A DNA stretch of 64,000 nucleotides from Psychromonas sp. psych-6C06 (GCF_002835465.1 NZ_PIZM01000002.1:298344-362343), one strand, 5' to 3'; positions 49,519 through 60,207 are shown, numbered from the stretch's first letter. Program-made: numbers and translations. The notes: generated by a model not told the origin, from the letters alone.

Positions 49519-49658
49519 CGAAATAAATAGCCAATCTATTTTACTGGTAAAAAAAACTTACCTTTTCGTTTTATTTTTTGCAAAAGGAACAACCATTTAC
49601 GCTAAATTTCACCTTGGGTTAAGTCACTTTTCCTGCACAAAATTTAGATCACAGACTT

Positions 49659-49820
49659 ATACCAATTCTACTAATATAGTGTTCAAGTTTTACGTAGGAA
49701 AAAGGAGGTAGCACAAGGCGAAAAATTACAGTAAATAGTTGTTCTATTTGCAAAACTTTTAACGCAGAGATAGCTTCTTTTAGCCAGTAAAAATGATCAG
49801 TTATTTAATGGATTTGGTAT
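49659..49820 (+). repeat. ~160-bp dispersed element (MITE-like), well preserved copy
   Basis: Starts ATACCAATTCTACTAATATAG and ends GGATTTGGTAT as inverted ends. Blocks are in the same order as at 6118-6278. It occupies the leuU-rimP interval, where metY would be expected. Confidence 0.8.
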
Positions 49821-49912
49821 TAATTCTATTGGTATTTTTTTCTCTACATTTTTGATGATAAGGCCTTAATTCAACTCCCCCCCGATCCATATAAGTATCA
49901 AGCATGGCAATC

Positions 49913-49944
49913 TTTAGGTTAAGGCTATTTAACCTTAACCTAAA
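49913..49944 (+). other. Perfect 12-bp hairpin upstream of a 12-codon ORF
   Basis: TTTAGGTTAAGG pairs with CCTTAACCTAAA (49913-49924 with 49933-49944). It has no T run on the plus side. A strong ribosome-binding site lies about 25 nt further on. Confidence 0.5.
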
Positions 49945-49980
49945 AAAGCAACGTAAACGGCATTTAAGAAAGGAGACAAT

Positions 49981-50019
49981 ATGAAGAGAAATCGTTCGGA
50001 CATAAAAAAACCAAAGTAA
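49981..50019 (+). CDS. Possible 12-codon leader peptide or gene remnant
   Basis: The plus strand has a near-perfect GAAAGGAGACAAT ribosome-binding site and then ATG followed by 11 codons encoding a basic peptide (MKRNRSDIKKPK) and TAA. The stop lies inside the stem of the hairpin at 50007-50037, which also has a T run on this strand. It could be a leader peptide or the remains of a deleted gene. No downstream plus-strand gene is nearby. Confidence 0.3.
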   Translation: MKRNRSDIKKPK

Positions 50020-50038
50020 CTATGTTACTTTGGTTTTA
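50001..50038. terminator. Bidirectional terminator after tRNA-Leu
   Basis: AAAACCAAAGTAAC pairs perfectly with GTTACTTTGGTTTT (50007-50020 with 50024-50037). A and T runs flank it, so the secG-leuU transcript ends here. Confidence 0.85.
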
Positions 50039-50042
50039 AAAT

Positions 50043-50127
50043 TGGTGCGGATGGAGAGACTTGAACTCTCACGGCCTAAGCCACAGCCCCCTCAAGGCTG
50101 CGTGTCTACCAATTCCACCACATCCGC
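50043..50127 (-). tRNA. leuU: tRNA-Leu (anticodon GAG)
   Basis: An 85-nt tRNA on the minus strand with acceptor GCGGATG, long variable arm, anticodon loop CTTGAGG (anticodon GAG), TTCAAGT T-loop and an encoded CCA at 50043-50045. It lies 12 nt downstream of the secG stop and is likely cut from the same transcript, as with E. coli leuU. Confidence 0.95.
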
Positions 50128-50139
50128 ATTTTTTAATTG

Positions 50140-50463
50140 TTATTCTGGAATCTGTGTTGAGGTATCTACTTCTACAGGTACATCTACCGTCTCTTCAATA
50201 GTCAAATCTGAAAACACTTCATCTTCTGAGACTTTATTAGTAGATAGGTTACCAAGAACAAGGCTTAGCACAAAAAATCCAATAGCTAAAATAGCAGTTG
50301 TACGCGTCATGAAGTTACCCGCACCACTTGCACCAAATACTGTATTTGATGCACCAGAGCCAAATGAAGCGCCCATACCTGCACCTTTACCCTGTTGAAT
50401 TAATACAAAACCAACAAGAATAATTGAAACAATTAAATAAACAACCAACAGTATTTCATACAT
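50140..50463 (-). CDS. secG: Protein translocase subunit SecG
   Basis: SecG is the small inner-membrane subunit of the SecYEG channel. The 107-aa product has two helices (about 3-23 and 52-73) around the conserved loop VLIQQGKGAGMGASFGSGASNTVFGASG. The acidic tail is longer than the core family needs. I start at MYEILLVVYLIV (ATG 50463). A longer frame from 50553 lacks support. It is upstream of tRNA-Leu and downstream of glmM. Confidence 0.94.
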   Translation of the reverse strand: MYEILLVVYLIVSIILVGFVLIQQGKGAGMGASFGSGASNTVFGASGAGNFMTRTTAILAIGFFVLSLVLGNLSTNKVSEDEVFSDLTIEETVDVPVEVDTSTQIPE

Positions 50464-50632
50464 AAAAATATACCTAATATTCCTTAGAAACTTACCCACT
50501 CTATTAGTAGAGCGGGCGAATAATACTGAAAACAAGGCTAAACCACAAGACAATAAGTAGACAAATTTAATGTTTTGTAACTTAAATTGTTTATTCGGTT
50601 GTTTTTTATTCGATATCAGTCAAATAACAAAT

Positions 50633-50655
50633 TAAAAGCACTTATTTCAGTGCTT
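50633..50655 (-). terminator. Terminator downstream of glmM
   Basis: AAGCACT pairs with AGTGCTT (50636-50642 with 50649-50655), followed on the minus strand by TTTTAATTT, 45 nt past the glmM stop. Confidence 0.65.
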
Positions 50656-50699
50656 AGTAATATACAAATAAATAGGTTCAGATTTATTAAAGCGTTAAC

Positions 50700-52031
50700 T
50701 TATGCCTTAACTTGATCGGCAATTCGCTGCGCATAACCTTGTACCACATCATCACTATCATCTGCTTCAACCATGATACGAAATACCGGCTCTGTACCCG
50801 ATTTACGAAGTAATACACGCCCTTTTCCTTCTAATAATGCTTCTATCGCTTTTAACTCAGCGAGCACATCTTCATCTTGAAGTGGGTCAATTTCATTATT
50901 AAAACGTACACTTAACAATATTTGCGGATACTTTTTCATCCCTTGGCGTAATTCATGCAAATTCATACGGCTACCACGCATAGCACTCATTACTTGTAAT
51001 CCTGAGACAATACCGTCCCCTGTCGGTAACAGATCAGAACAGATAACATGACCCGAATTTTCAGAACCAATGCACCAATTATTTTTATTCATCAGTTCCA
51101 TAACATGACGATCGCCAACGTCACTACGATCAAAAGGAATGCCAAGGGTTTTTAACGCTTGCTCTAAGCCAAGGTTAGACATTTTAGTGCCGACGGCACC
51201 ACCTCGAAGATCACCAGTACGTAAGCGATTACGGGCAATAATATACAGTAACTCATCACCATCGAGGATATAACCGGTATGATCAACCATCATCACACGA
51301 TCACCATCACCGTCGAATGCAATACCAAAATCAGCTTGTTCAGCAACAACACGCTCAGAAAGAGCCTGCATGCTCGTTGCACCACAGTTCAAGTTAATGT
51401 TCACACCATTAGGCTCAACACCCATTGCGATAACTTGTGCCCCTAACTCACTGATCACCATCGGAGCAATGTGATAAGTTGCCCCATTAGCACAATCAAC
51501 GACGATTTTAAGCCCACTTAAATCATACTTAGATGGAAAGGTACTTTTACAAAACTCAATATATCGACCCGCAGCATCGTTGATGCGGTAAGCCTTACCT
51601 AGCTCACTTGAGTCAACACATTTAAGCGGTTTATCTATTTCAGCCTCTATTTCAAGCTCCACCTGTTCCGATAATTTAACCCCTTCATCGGAGAAAAACT
51701 TTATTCCATTATCATAAAAAGGATTATGTGATGCACTTATCACGATGCCAGCAGTAGCTCGGAAGGTACGAGTCAGGTAAGCAACAGCAGGAGTAGGCAT
51801 AGGCCCCATTAGCACAGGTCGTAAACCGGCAGCTGTTAACCCGGCTTGAAGTGCAGCTTCTAACATATAACCTGAAATACGCGGATCTTTACCAATTAAA
51901 ACTTTTTTAGAGCCTGATTTGGCTAATACACGCCCGGCAGCCCAACCTAATTTTAATGCAAACTCAGGTGTAATTAAGGACTCACCTACTTTGCCACGAA
52001 TACCATCAGTACCAAAATATTTTTTTTTCAT
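50700..52031 (-). CDS. glmM: Phosphoglucosamine mutase
   Basis: GlmM converts glucosamine-6-phosphate to glucosamine-1-phosphate for peptidoglycan and LPS precursors. The 443-aa product starts [13 protein letters not shown], with the phosphoserine at Ser101 in ISASHNP, the magnesium loop [13 protein letters not shown] and the sugar-binding GSENSGHVI. Length is standard. It follows folP in the usual folP-glmM order. Confidence 0.97.
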   Translation of the reverse strand: MKKKYFGTDGIRGKVGESLITPEFALKLGWAAGRVLAKSGSKKVLIGKDPRISGYMLEAALQAGLTAAGLRPVLMGPMPTPAVAYLTRTFRATAGIVISASHNPFYDNGIKFFSDEGVKLSEQVELEIEAEIDKPLKCVDSSELGKAYRINDAAGRYIEFCKSTFPSKYDLSGLKIVVDCANGATYHIAPMVISELGAQVIAMGVEPNGVNINLNCGATSMQALSERVVAEQADFGIAFDGDGDRVMMVDHTGYILDGDELLYIIARNRLRTGDLRGGAVGTKMSNLGLEQALKTLGIPFDRSDVGDRHVMELMNKNNWCIGSENSGHVICSDLLPTGDGIVSGLQVMSAMRGSRMNLHELRQGMKKYPQILLSVRFNNEIDPLQDEDVLAELKAIEALLEGKGRVLLRKSGTEPVFRIMVEADDSDDVVQGYAQRIADQVKA

Positions 52032-52093
52032 CGGTTATCTTCTTTTTAATGGGTTATACATTGCTATAAACTACACATCTTAATAGACCTAGA

Positions 52094-52927
52094 TTATAGA
52101 ATATGGGAATTTACTTCCTGTAACACTTTGATGATATCAACTGTTTCAGCAACATCATGCACTCGAATGATTTGCGATCCCTGCTGTATTGCGATTAATG
52201 CGCCCGCCAAGCTTCCTGCCAGACGCTCATTTATATCACGATTTAATAAATGACCAAACATCGATTTACGTGAAACGCCGGTTAATATAGGGTAGCCTAA
52301 TGTAACAAATTGTTTCGTTGCAGCTAACAGTTCGAAGTTATGCTGTAACTGCTTGCCAAAACCAAAACCAAGGTCGAGAATAATATTCTCTTTTTTAACG
52401 CCAGCTGTTTGACAAACCTGTGCACGTTGTAATAAAAACGCTTCAACTTCAGTCACCACGTTTTCATAATTAGGCGCTGTTTGCATTGAACGGGGCGCCC
52501 CCTGCATGTGCATCAAACAGATAGGCACTTGGGCATCAACAGCTACTTTTAATGCTCCCTCTTCCTGTAACGCACGTACATCATTAATAAGGTGTGCACC
52601 TGCGTTAACCGCTTCGCGCATTACAGTAGCTTTACTGCTATCGATAGAGATCCAGCAATCTATGTTTTGTGACATTTTTTCAATCACAGGCACAACACGA
52701 TCTAACTCTTCTTGTAGCGCCACATCGGCAGCCCCCGGACGAGTGGACTCACCACCAATATCAATAATAGTCGCCCCTTGCTCAACCATGGTCGATGCTT
52801 GTTTTAGAGCGCTATCAATATTACAAAAATGTCCACCATCAGAAAAAGAATCTGGGGTGACATTTAATATCCCCATCACCTTGGGTGAGCTTAGGTCTAA
52901 TTTTCTTTTACCGCTATGCAATTGCAT
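52094..52927 (-). CDS. folP: Dihydropteroate synthase
   Basis: FolP joins p-aminobenzoate to dihydropterin diphosphate in folate synthesis and is the sulfonamide target. The 277-aa product has the signature MGILNVTPDSFSDGG near residues 18-32, GGESTRPGA near 59-67 and the late SRKSMFG loop. It is the standard length. It lies after ftsH, separated by a strong terminator, and before glmM. Confidence 0.97.
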   Translation of the reverse strand: MQLHSGKRKLDLSSPKVMGILNVTPDSFSDGGHFCNIDSALKQASTMVEQGATIIDIGGESTRPGAADVALQEELDRVVPVIEKMSQNIDCWISIDSSKATVMREAVNAGAHLINDVRALQEEGALKVAVDAQVPICLMHMQGAPRSMQTAPNYENVVTEVEAFLLQRAQVCQTAGVKKENIILDLGFGFGKQLQHNFELLAATKQFVTLGYPILTGVSRKSMFGHLLNRDINERLAGSLAGALIAIQQGSQIIRVHDVAETVDIIKVLQEVNSHIL

Positions 52928-52948
52928 CTTTACTCTGCCTTTTTAGTT

Positions 52949-52981
52949 AAAAAAAAACCTAAGCAAGCTTAGGTTTTTTTC
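52949..52981. terminator. Bidirectional terminator between ftsH and folP
   Basis: AACCTAAGC pairs with GCTTAGGTT, extended by long A and T runs (52949-52981). It ends the ftsH transcript, so folP-glmM need a promoter beyond it or read-through. Confidence 0.88.
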
Positions 52982-52998
52982 TTGGAAACAGTATAAAA

Positions 52999-54906
52999 CT
53001 ACTCTTTATCTGTTTTGTCTACATCAATTTCTTCCGCTGCATTAGACTCTTTTTCTTCTGCAACAGCTTCATCTTCAGCTTTAGGTGTTTCAGGCTTATC
53101 TTCAGTCCAATCAGATGGTGGTCGCACTTCAACACGTGCCATTAAGTCATCTACTTGGTCAGTATCGATAGTCTCATATTTCATCAGTGCATCTTTCATT
53201 GCATGTAAAATATCGATGTTATCGGTTAACAGTTGATATGCACGCTGATAGTTATTTTCAATAAAACCACGTACTTCATCATCAATCAGTTTACCCGTTT
53301 CATGAGATACTGTATTTGAACGCAGAGAATTAGGTTCAGCCGTTAGCAATATAGGCCCTAATTTCTCTGAGAAGCCCCACTCCGTAACCATAGCGCGTGC
53401 AATCGCAGATGCTTGTTTGATATCTTGCGATGCCCCGGTTGACACTTTGTCTTTACCGTAAATCAACTCTTCAGCAATACGGCCACCATAGGCAACTGAA
53501 ATACTACTTTCAAGCTCTTGGCGATTTTGGCTAATTTGATCACCTTCAGGTAAAAATTGCGTCACGCCAAGTGCACGACCACGAGGAATAATTGTCACCT
53601 TATGAATTGGGTGATGTTGCGGAACTAATTTAGCAACAATCGCATGCCCTGCTTCATGGTAAGCGGTAGACTCTTTATCCTCCTCACGCATCACTAGGCT
53701 ACGACGTTCAGAGCCCATTAGAATTTTATCGCGCGCTTGCTCGAAATCTTCTTTGGTGATGGTGCGTTTGTTTGAACGAGCGGCAAATAGCGCAGCTTCA
53801 TTAGCTAAATTCGCTAAATCAGCACCCGAGAAACCAGGTGTACCACGTGCTAAAATTTTAGCTTTTACATCATCAGCTAACGGTAGTTTACGCATGTGTA
53901 CGTTAAGAATTTGCTCACGTCCACGTACATCTGGTAAACCAACAACAACTTGTCGGTCAAAACGTCCAGGACGTAATAAAGCAGCATCCAGTACATCGGG
54001 TCTGTTTGTCGCAGCGACAACGATGATACCTTCGTTACCTTCAAAGCCATCCATCTCAACAAGCATTTGGTTTAATGTTTGTTCACGCTCATCATTACCA
54101 CCACCAACACCACTGCCACGTTGGCGACCTACCGCATCTATTTCATCGATAAAAATAATACAAGGCGCTGATTTTTTAGCTTGCTCAAACATATCACGCA
54201 CACGTGATGCACCAACACCAACAAACATCTCAACAAAGTCAGAACCAGAAATTGCAAAGAAAGGTACTTTAGCTTCACCGGCAATCGCTTTAGCAAGTAA
54301 TGTTTTACCTGTACCAGGGGGGCCTACTAGTAAAACACCAGTTGGTATACGTCCGCCTAATTTTTGGAACTTAGTCGCATCTTTAAGGTAATCAACTAAC
54401 TCTTTCACATCTTCTTTTGCTTCATCACAACCAGCAACATCTGCAAATGTGGTTTTAATTTGGTCTTCGCCCATCAGTTTGGCTTTACTCTTACCAAATG
54501 ACATCGCCCCACCTTTACCACCACCTTGCATATTTCGCATGAAGAAGATCCATACACCAATTAGCAGTAACATTGGGAACCATGATACAAAAATCGACGC
54601 TAAGAAACTGGTTTCTTCAGGTGCAGTACCTTCTACCTTCACATTATTTTTGATCAGGTAATTCATTAGATCTAAATCAGGAGCTGGGATATAAGTAACA
54701 AATTCACTTTGATTACTTTTAACGCCTTTAATCACCTGTCCATCGATCTGAACTTGTTGAATTTGCCCTTGGCTAACCTCTTTATTAAAGGTTGTGTAGT
54801 CCATTGCGCCTTGTTTATTGGCATCGGTACCAAACCCTTGGAATAGGGACATTAATACCACTGCGATAACCAACCACAATATTAGGTTTTTTGCCATATC
54901 GTTCAA
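52999..54906 (-). CDS. ftsH: ATP-dependent zinc metalloprotease FtsH
   Basis: FtsH is the membrane-anchored AAA protease that degrades LpxC, sigma32 and damaged membrane proteins. The 635-aa product has two N-terminal transmembrane segments (about 8-26 and 105-125), Walker A GPPGTGKT, the AAA SRH region and the zinc motif HEAGH at 417-421. The TTG at 54906 has GAGG eight bases upstream; the ATG three codons later gives the classical MAKNLILW start. Both are possible, as in E. coli. Confidence 0.97.
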   Translation of the reverse strand: MNDMAKNLILWLVIAVVLMSLFQGFGTDANKQGAMDYTTFNKEVSQGQIQQVQIDGQVIKGVKSNQSEFVTYIPAPDLDLMNYLIKNNVKVEGTAPEETSFLASIFVSWFPMLLLIGVWIFFMRNMQGGGKGGAMSFGKSKAKLMGEDQIKTTFADVAGCDEAKEDVKELVDYLKDATKFQKLGGRIPTGVLLVGPPGTGKTLLAKAIAGEAKVPFFAISGSDFVEMFVGVGASRVRDMFEQAKKSAPCIIFIDEIDAVGRQRGSGVGGGNDEREQTLNQMLVEMDGFEGNEGIIVVAATNRPDVLDAALLRPGRFDRQVVVGLPDVRGREQILNVHMRKLPLADDVKAKILARGTPGFSGADLANLANEAALFAARSNKRTITKEDFEQARDKILMGSERRSLVMREEDKESTAYHEAGHAIVAKLVPQHHPIHKVTIIPRGRALGVTQFLPEGDQISQNRQELESSISVAYGGRIAEELIYGKDKVSTGASQDIKQASAIARAMVTEWGFSEKLGPILLTAEPNSLRSNTVSHETGKLIDDEVRGFIENNYQRAYQLLTDNIDILHAMKDALMKYETIDTDQVDDLMARVEVRPPSDWTEDKPETPKAEDEAVAEEKESNAAEEIDVDKTDKE

Positions 54907-55122
54907 GATGTAAACCTCATGTTAAAAAATAAAAATTCAATGGTTAGACTACTACAGATTAAAAGTAGCTGCCACTAGATACTTGCCATAAAATGACTGA
55001 CTGTTGTTATATTTTGTCGTTAATGAATATTCGCAAGTTAAAGCGATACTTCGTTTAAGGTATTAAGCATAGTGCAATTGTTGCAACAGTTGCTACAAGC
55101 AATTGATATTAATGCTAATGAG

Positions 55123-55791
55123 CTACCCTTTGAAACCTGTTGCAACTAAGTAAACTTCACGAGATCGTGCACGAGATGATTCTGGCTTGCGTGTTTTTAC
55201 CACTTTAAACATGTTTTTCACTTCTTGCATGTATTTATCAAAATCAGCCCCCATGAAAACTTTAACCACAAAACTTCCATCTTTGACTAATACTTCTCTA
55301 CACATATCGAGTGCAAGCTCAACAAGGTACATCGACTTGGGTTGATCCATGGCAGCATTACCACTCATGTTCGGTGCCATATCAGACATCACAACGTCAA
55401 CTTTGTTTTCACCAATACGTTTTAGTAAAGCGTTTAGCACAGCCTCTTCGCGGAAGTCGCCTTGCAAGAAATCAACACCGGCAATTGAATCCATTGCAAG
55501 AATGTCACAGGCGATGACTTTACCATTTAGACCAACAGTGTCCACACACCACTGTGACCAACTACCTGGAGCGGCCCCTAAATCTACTACCGTCATGCCC
55601 GATTTTATTAGCTTGTCTTTTTTATTTATCTCTTCAAGTTTGAAGACGGCACGTGAGCGTAAGCCCAGTCGATTTGCTTCTTTTACATAGAAATCATTAA
55701 CATGCTCTTGCATCCAGCGTTTAGAACTACCCGAGTTAGCTTTTTTCAAAACACCCGGTTTTGATTCGCCAGCGTTAACTTTTTTGCCCAT
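55123..55791 (-). CDS. rlmE: 23S rRNA 2'-O-methyltransferase E
   Basis: RlmE (RrmJ/FtsJ) methylates U2552 of 23S rRNA in the large subunit. The 222-aa product has the SAM motif [14 protein letters not shown] and the DMAPNMSG and FVVKVF motifs with the catalytic Lys-Asp-Lys-Glu set. Its N-terminus is about a dozen residues longer than in E. coli. It precedes ftsH, a conserved pair, and is divergent from yhbY. Confidence 0.96.
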   Translation of the reverse strand: MGKKVNAGESKPGVLKKANSGSSKRWMQEHVNDFYVKEANRLGLRSRAVFKLEEINKKDKLIKSGMTVVDLGAAPGSWSQWCVDTVGLNGKVIACDILAMDSIAGVDFLQGDFREEAVLNALLKRIGENKVDVVMSDMAPNMSGNAAMDQPKSMYLVELALDMCREVLVKDGSFVVKVFMGADFDKYMQEVKNMFKVVKTRKPESSRARSREVYLVATGFKG

Positions 55792-55878
55792 GGATTTATC
55801 CCTGCACGTTATAAATAGTAAAAGATATTATTTAAGGGTAGAATGCCTTGTTTTCAACCCTTAAATGAAAGAATTTGT

Positions 55879-56175
55879 ATGAATTTATCAAATAAACAAA
55901 AGAAACACTTAAAAGGTTTAGCGCATCCACTAAAACCTGTTGTGCTACTTGGCCAAAATGGCCTGACTGAAGGTGTACTTGCTGAGATTGAGAATGCGCT
56001 TAATTTCCACGAGTTAATCAAAGTAAAAGTGGCAACAGATGATCGTGAAATGAAGCAGTTGATCATTGATGCAATTGTTCGTGAAACTGAAGCGGTCAAT
56101 GTAGCAAAAATAGGCCATATTGTCGTGCTATACCGCCAAAGTGAAGAGAAAAAGATCGATTTACCACGTAAATAA
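55879..56175 (+). CDS. yhbY: Ribosome-assembly RNA-binding protein YhbY (CRM domain)
   Basis: YhbY is a small CRM-domain protein associated with pre-50S particles. The 98-aa product has LSNKQKKHLKGLAHPLKPVV and the RNA-binding LGQNGLT loop. I start at ATG 55879; the longer frame from 55843 has no support, although the ribosome-binding site is weak. It lies between divergent rlmE and convergent greA, as in E. coli. Confidence 0.93.
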   Translation: MNLSNKQKKHLKGLAHPLKPVVLLGQNGLTEGVLAEIENALNFHELIKVKVATDDREMKQLIIDAIVRETEAVNVAKIGHIVVLYRQSEEKKIDLPRK

Positions 56176-56192
56176 TCTCTCTCTTCACCATT

Positions 56193-56221
56193 AAAAAAGC
56201 CCAGATAATCTGGGCTTTTTT
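56193..56221. terminator. Bidirectional terminator between yhbY and greA
   Basis: AAAAAAGCCCAGA pairs with TCTGGGCTTTTTT (56193-56205 with 56209-56221) around a 3-nt loop. Confidence 0.9.
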
Positions 56222-56241
56222 ATGCGCGAAACTAAAGTGTA

Positions 56242-56721
56242 TTACGCTGAATATTGTACATTGATGATTTCATAATCAATCGCACCACCGGGGGTTTGAA
56301 TAGTGATTTCATCATCTAACATCTTGCCAATTAAACCACGAGCAATCGGCGAGCTAACAGAGATAAGGTTTAATTTAATATTTGCCTCATCATCTCCGAC
56401 AATTTTATAGGTCACTTCTTCATCAGTTTCAACATTGACAATCGTTACTGTCGCCCCAAAAATAACTTTACCGTTATTAGCTATTTTACTCACGTCAATA
56501 ATTTGTGCATTTGAAAGCTTAGCTTCGATATCTTGAATGCGACCTTCACAGAAGCCCTGTTGTTCACGTGCTGCATGATATTCTGCATTTTCTTTAAGAT
56601 CACCATGTTCACGCGCTTCTGCGATAGCAGCAACAATTTCTGGGCGGGTCACATTTTTAAGTTTCTCAAGTTCACTGCGTAAAGAGGCAGCGCCTGTTGC
56701 GGTCATTGGGTATTGCACCAT
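56242..56721 (-). CDS. greA: Transcription elongation factor GreA
   Basis: GreA enters the secondary channel of RNA polymerase and triggers cleavage of backtracked RNA. The 159-aa product has an N-terminal coiled coil (about 1-75) with the acidic tip in [17 protein letters not shown], then a globular domain. Length is typical. A hairpin at 56752-56774 lies in its leader and may act as an attenuator, since E. coli greA is known to have one. Confidence 0.97.
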   Translation of the reverse strand: MVQYPMTATGAASLRSELEKLKNVTRPEIVAAIAEAREHGDLKENAEYHAAREQQGFCEGRIQDIEAKLSNAQIIDVSKIANNGKVIFGATVTIVNVETDEEVTYKIVGDDEANIKLNLISVSSPIARGLIGKMLDDEITIQTPGGAIDYEIINVQYSA

Positions 56722-56751
56722 GGAAAATCACCTTAAATTTTAAACTATTTG

Positions 56752-56774
56752 AAAAAGGCGCTTACTTTACGCCT
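56752..56774 (-). terminator. Terminator hairpin between yjjV and greA
   Basis: AGGCG pairs with CGCCT (56756-56760 with 56770-56774), followed on the minus strand by five T residues. It ends the yjjV transcript and also lies in the greA leader, so both roles are possible. Confidence 0.65.
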
Positions 56775-56784
56775 ATTTTATATA

Positions 56785-57558
56785 TTAGTCATCGGATAAC
56801 GGAAAAATATTATGTACGTTTGTGTAAAGTTGCGTGGCAAGCTGTGCTTTGGGCTCACTTCTTAACAAACATAATTCATTAAAAATGCTAATAATATTTA
56901 GTGGATTATTTATTGCACTTTGTTGCTGATAAATTGGCATATCAGGTGCATCGGTCTCTAAGATCAGCGCATCGAGGGGTAATTGTGTGACCGTTTGTCT
57001 AACTTGTTTTGCCTGCGGATGAGTGATCACGCCACCGACACCCAATTTAAAACCTAACGCGATAAATGCATCAGCAACTTCCAGGCTACCAGAAAAAGCA
57101 TGATAAACACCACCTTGAGTAAAGTTATGCTTTTTCAATAGTGCTAATACTCGCCCCTGACGCTTCACACAATGTAGAATGATCGGTAAACCAAGCCGCT
57201 CGGCAATTAATAATTGTGCGACAAAAACCGCTTCCTGTTGTTGGGTTGTCGCAGAAGCAAATTTATCTAGACCAATTTCTCCCAAGGCGATGCATTTATT
57301 ATCGCCACTACTTAATTTTTTACTGAGTAAAGTTAAATCATTCGCCCCTAAATCACTTAAAAAATGAGGGTGGATACCGAGGCTATAATAAATTGAAGCG
57401 TGTTGTTGTGCCAATATTTCAATCCGCTCCCAATGGCTTACTTGCGTAGCTGGAATAATTACCTTCTTAATCTTTTTCTGCTCTAGCGCTGCTATTAATG
57501 AGGTGAAGTCTTCGCTAAAGCAAGGAAAGTCAAGGTGGCAGTGGCTATCTACAAACAT
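56785..57558 (-). CDS. yjjV: TatD-family metal-dependent hydrolase (YjjV type)
   Basis: A 257-aa TIM-barrel hydrolase of the TatD family. Metal ligands are in DSHCHLDFP (N-terminus) and in HAFSGSL and LETDAPDMP. Family members are DNases or related phosphodiesterases, and the closest relative I recall is YjjV, of poorly known role. The ATG at 57558 has AAGGAATAG upstream. It begins 14 nt after the permease gene at 57573 and is likely co-transcribed with it. Confidence 0.85.
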   Translation of the reverse strand: MFVDSHCHLDFPCFSEDFTSLIAALEQKKIKKVIIPATQVSHWERIEILAQQHASIYYSLGIHPHFLSDLGANDLTLLSKKLSSGDNKCIALGEIGLDKFASATTQQQEAVFVAQLLIAERLGLPIILHCVKRQGRVLALLKKHNFTQGGVYHAFSGSLEVADAFIALGFKLGVGGVITHPQAKQVRQTVTQLPLDALILETDAPDMPIYQQQSAINNPLNIISIFNELCLLRSEPKAQLATQLYTNVHNIFPLSDD

Positions 57559-57572
57559 ACTATTCCTTTCAT

Positions 57573-58409
57573 TTAACGTGATGATTTTATATTTATTAAC
57601 ATGGCAACAAAGATGAGTGCTGTCCCTAAAATAGAAACCGCCCCAAAGGGCTCTTGATAAAATGCAAAACCAAGCAATGCAATTAACGGTAGACGCATAA
57701 AATCTAACGTAACAACAGTGGTCACAGTGGTGGTTAGCATTGCCTTCGTCATACAAAAATGTGCAGTTAATGCCGTAATTGCGACAATAAATATCCATCC
57801 CCACTCAACCATACTTGGCACTGTCCAATAAGGTATCATCAGTACAGCACCAATCGGAAGTTGGATTAAGCACATGTAAAAAAGAATCGTCAGTGTATTA
57901 TTATGCTTAGATAACACCTTAGTTCCTGTATGTGCGCAACTATAACAAAATGCAGCCAGAAGAACGATCAATGTAGCGCTCTCAAAATGATCGCTAGCGG
58001 GTTTAACAATGAACAATACACCAGCAAAGGCAATCACAATTGCTATCATTTTTGAAGCACTTAGGTGATCTTTTAACACGACGCTTGCAATGATTGCAGT
58101 CCAAAAAGGCACGGTAAATTCAATCGCAAATACCTGTGATAAAGGCAACAAACCTAACCCTACAAACCAGCCATATTGCCCTAAGAAATGAAAACTATTA
58201 CGTAGTAGGTGTGTTTTTATCTGTGAGGTTTTAAAGTATTGGGCTTTGTTTAACGACAGAATGATAAGGCTAATCACGAAAAGTCCAAGCAAACTTCTCA
58301 CAAAAAGCACTTGAAAGGTATTGATCGTACCACTCAACTCTCGCCCGGCAATGGCCATTAAGGCAAACGAACATATAGTGCCAGTCATCCATAATAGAGC
58401 TTGTTGCAT
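57573..58409 (-). CDS. DMT-superfamily (EamA) permease
   Basis: The 278-aa protein has ten hydrophobic helices in two EamA repeats (about 5-135 and 145-275), with EFTVPFWTAIIASVVL marking the end of the first repeat. Substrates of this family range from amino acids to nucleobases and cannot be inferred here. It shares a likely operon with yjjV downstream. GGAAC lies about 12 nt before the ATG. Confidence 0.85.
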   Translation of the reverse strand: MQQALLWMTGTICSFALMAIAGRELSGTINTFQVLFVRSLLGLFVISLIILSLNKAQYFKTSQIKTHLLRNSFHFLGQYGWFVGLGLLPLSQVFAIEFTVPFWTAIIASVVLKDHLSASKMIAIVIAFAGVLFIVKPASDHFESATLIVLLAAFCYSCAHTGTKVLSKHNNTLTILFYMCLIQLPIGAVLMIPYWTVPSMVEWGWIFIVAITALTAHFCMTKAMLTTTVTTVVTLDFMRLPLIALLGFAFYQEPFGAVSILGTALIFVAMLINIKSSR

Positions 58410-58458
58410 TCTATTGTCCGTTCCTTTTAAAGTTTTTATAACAATGACTCAATGACAA

Positions 58459-58487
58459 TAAAAAAGCCTAACAAATGTTAGGCTTTT
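58459..58487 (-). terminator. Rho-independent terminator of prfC
   Basis: AAAAGCCTAACA pairs with TGTTAGGCTTTT (58462-58473 with 58476-58487), with flanking A/T runs, 22 nt past the prfC stop. Confidence 0.88.
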
Positions 58488-58509
58488 GCGAAGAACAATT
58501 GAAGAACAA

Positions 58510-60096
58510 TTAATGCTCTCGTGTTTTACGAAAGTTGATCGCAGGATAACGCTCAATGGCAAGGTTTAAGTTAACCATGGTTGGCGCCACATAGGTGAGA
58601 TTATTACTACCATCTAACGCTAAGTTATCGTACGCTTTTTTCTCAAACTCAGCCATTTTTTGTGCGTCTTCACTGTCAACCCACAGCGCAGTTGCTACGC
58701 TAATGCCTTCGTAAATAGCTTCCACTTTATATTCTGACTTAAGGCGTTGAACAACCACTTCAAACTGCAGTACCCCAACAGCACCAACAATTAAATCGTT
58801 GCTACGTAGTGGACGGAAAACCTGAACGGCCCCCTCTTCTGAAAGCTGCATTAACCCTTTTAACAACTGTTTCTGCTTCAGTGGATCTTTTAAACGAATA
58901 CGACGAAACATCTCAGGTGCGAAGTTTGGAATACCAGTGAATTTTAATGGTTCGTTCAAGGTAAAGGCATCACCAATCTGTATTGTGCCGTGATTATGTA
59001 AACCAATAATATCGCCTGGGTAAGCCTCTTCTGCCGCTTCACGATCGCCAGCCATAAAGGTAACCGCATCAGAAATACTAACTTTTTTACCGGTACGTAC
59101 ATGTAACATTTTCATGCCTTTTTCATACTTGCCTGAACAAACACGCATAAAGGCGATACGGTCACGATGCTTAGGATCCATATTTGCTTGGATTTTAAAG
59201 ATAAATCCAGAAAACTCTTCTTCGGTAGGTTCAACGGTACGCTCTTTAGCAATACGCGCTAACGGTTTTGGCGCCCACTCTGTTAAACCATCAAGCACAT
59301 GATCAACACCAAAGTTACCAAGTGCAGTACCAAAGTATACAGGCGTTAATTCACCCGCTAAGAACATCTCTAAATCAAACTCATTCGACGCGCCTAAAAC
59401 AAGTTCCATCTCTTCACGTAGATCATCGGCATAAAGTGGTAAAACTTCATCTAATTCAGGGTTATCTAAGCCTTTAATAATTCGACTATCTTGAATCGTA
59501 TGACCTTGACCCGTTGAGTATAAAATCACCTCATCACGTAAAATATGGTAAACACCTTTAAACTCTTTACCCATACCGATTGGCCAAGTAATTGGTGCAC
59601 AGGCGATATTAAGAATATCTTCAACTTCATCCATCAGCTCGATAGGATCACGAATATCACGGTCACATTTATTCATAAAAGTGATGATTGGCGTATCACG
59701 TAAACGTGTAACTTCCATCAATTTAATAGTTCGTTGCTCTACACCTTTTGCAGAGTCAATCACCATTAAACAAGAGTCGACCGCTGTTAGCGTACGGTAA
59801 GTATCTTCAGAGAAATCTTCATGTCCAGGTGTATCGAGTAGGTTCACAATCGAATTATTATAAGGAAACTGCATCACAGAAGTAGTGATTGAGATACCAC
59901 GATCTTTCTCCATCTCCATCCAATCTGATTTAGCATGTTGGCCGGATTTTTTACCTTTCACGGTGCCCGCTTTTTGTAATGCATTTCCGAATAGTAATAC
60001 TTTCTCGGTGATAGTAGTTTTACCAGCATCAGGGTGAGAGATAATTGCGAATGTGCGTCTACAGTTGACGGCTTCTAGGAACTTAGCGTCTGCCAT
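58510..60096 (-). CDS. prfC: Peptide chain release factor 3
   Basis: RF3 is the GTPase that recycles RF1 and RF2 after termination. The 528-aa product has the G1 motif SHPDAGKTT (near residues 20-28), [15 protein letters not shown] and NKCDRD, matching E. coli RF3 closely. I start at ATG 60096 (MADAKFLE); the longer frame from 60195 runs into the promoter region of the divergent RRM gene. Confidence 0.96.
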   Translation of the reverse strand: MADAKFLEAVNCRRTFAIISHPDAGKTTITEKVLLFGNALQKAGTVKGKKSGQHAKSDWMEMEKDRGISITTSVMQFPYNNSIVNLLDTPGHEDFSEDTYRTLTAVDSCLMVIDSAKGVEQRTIKLMEVTRLRDTPIITFMNKCDRDIRDPIELMDEVEDILNIACAPITWPIGMGKEFKGVYHILRDEVILYSTGQGHTIQDSRIIKGLDNPELDEVLPLYADDLREEMELVLGASNEFDLEMFLAGELTPVYFGTALGNFGVDHVLDGLTEWAPKPLARIAKERTVEPTEEEFSGFIFKIQANMDPKHRDRIAFMRVCSGKYEKGMKMLHVRTGKKVSISDAVTFMAGDREAAEEAYPGDIIGLHNHGTIQIGDAFTLNEPLKFTGIPNFAPEMFRRIRLKDPLKQKQLLKGLMQLSEEGAVQVFRPLRSNDLIVGAVGVLQFEVVVQRLKSEYKVEAIYEGISVATALWVDSEDAQKMAEFEKKAYDNLALDGSNNLTYVAPTMVNLNLAIERYPAINFRKTREH

Positions 60097-60207
60097 TTTA
60101 TGATTTTCCAAATAGATAAAGTCTGCTTTAAAAAGCGAGGGCATATTATAGCAGAAATATATGCTAATATAAGCAACTGAAAATGGTTTAATCAAAAATG
60201 GTGTGTT

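Noticed and set aside
49248..50042. Initiator tRNA (metY) before rimP
   Set aside because: I looked for a CAT anticodon arm and acceptor stem and found none. The hairpins here fit a leader RNA.
57559..57804. 82-residue extension of the TatD-family protein
   Set aside because: It overlaps the permease gene, is Cys-rich nonsense, and the ATG at 57558 has AAGGAATAG upstream.
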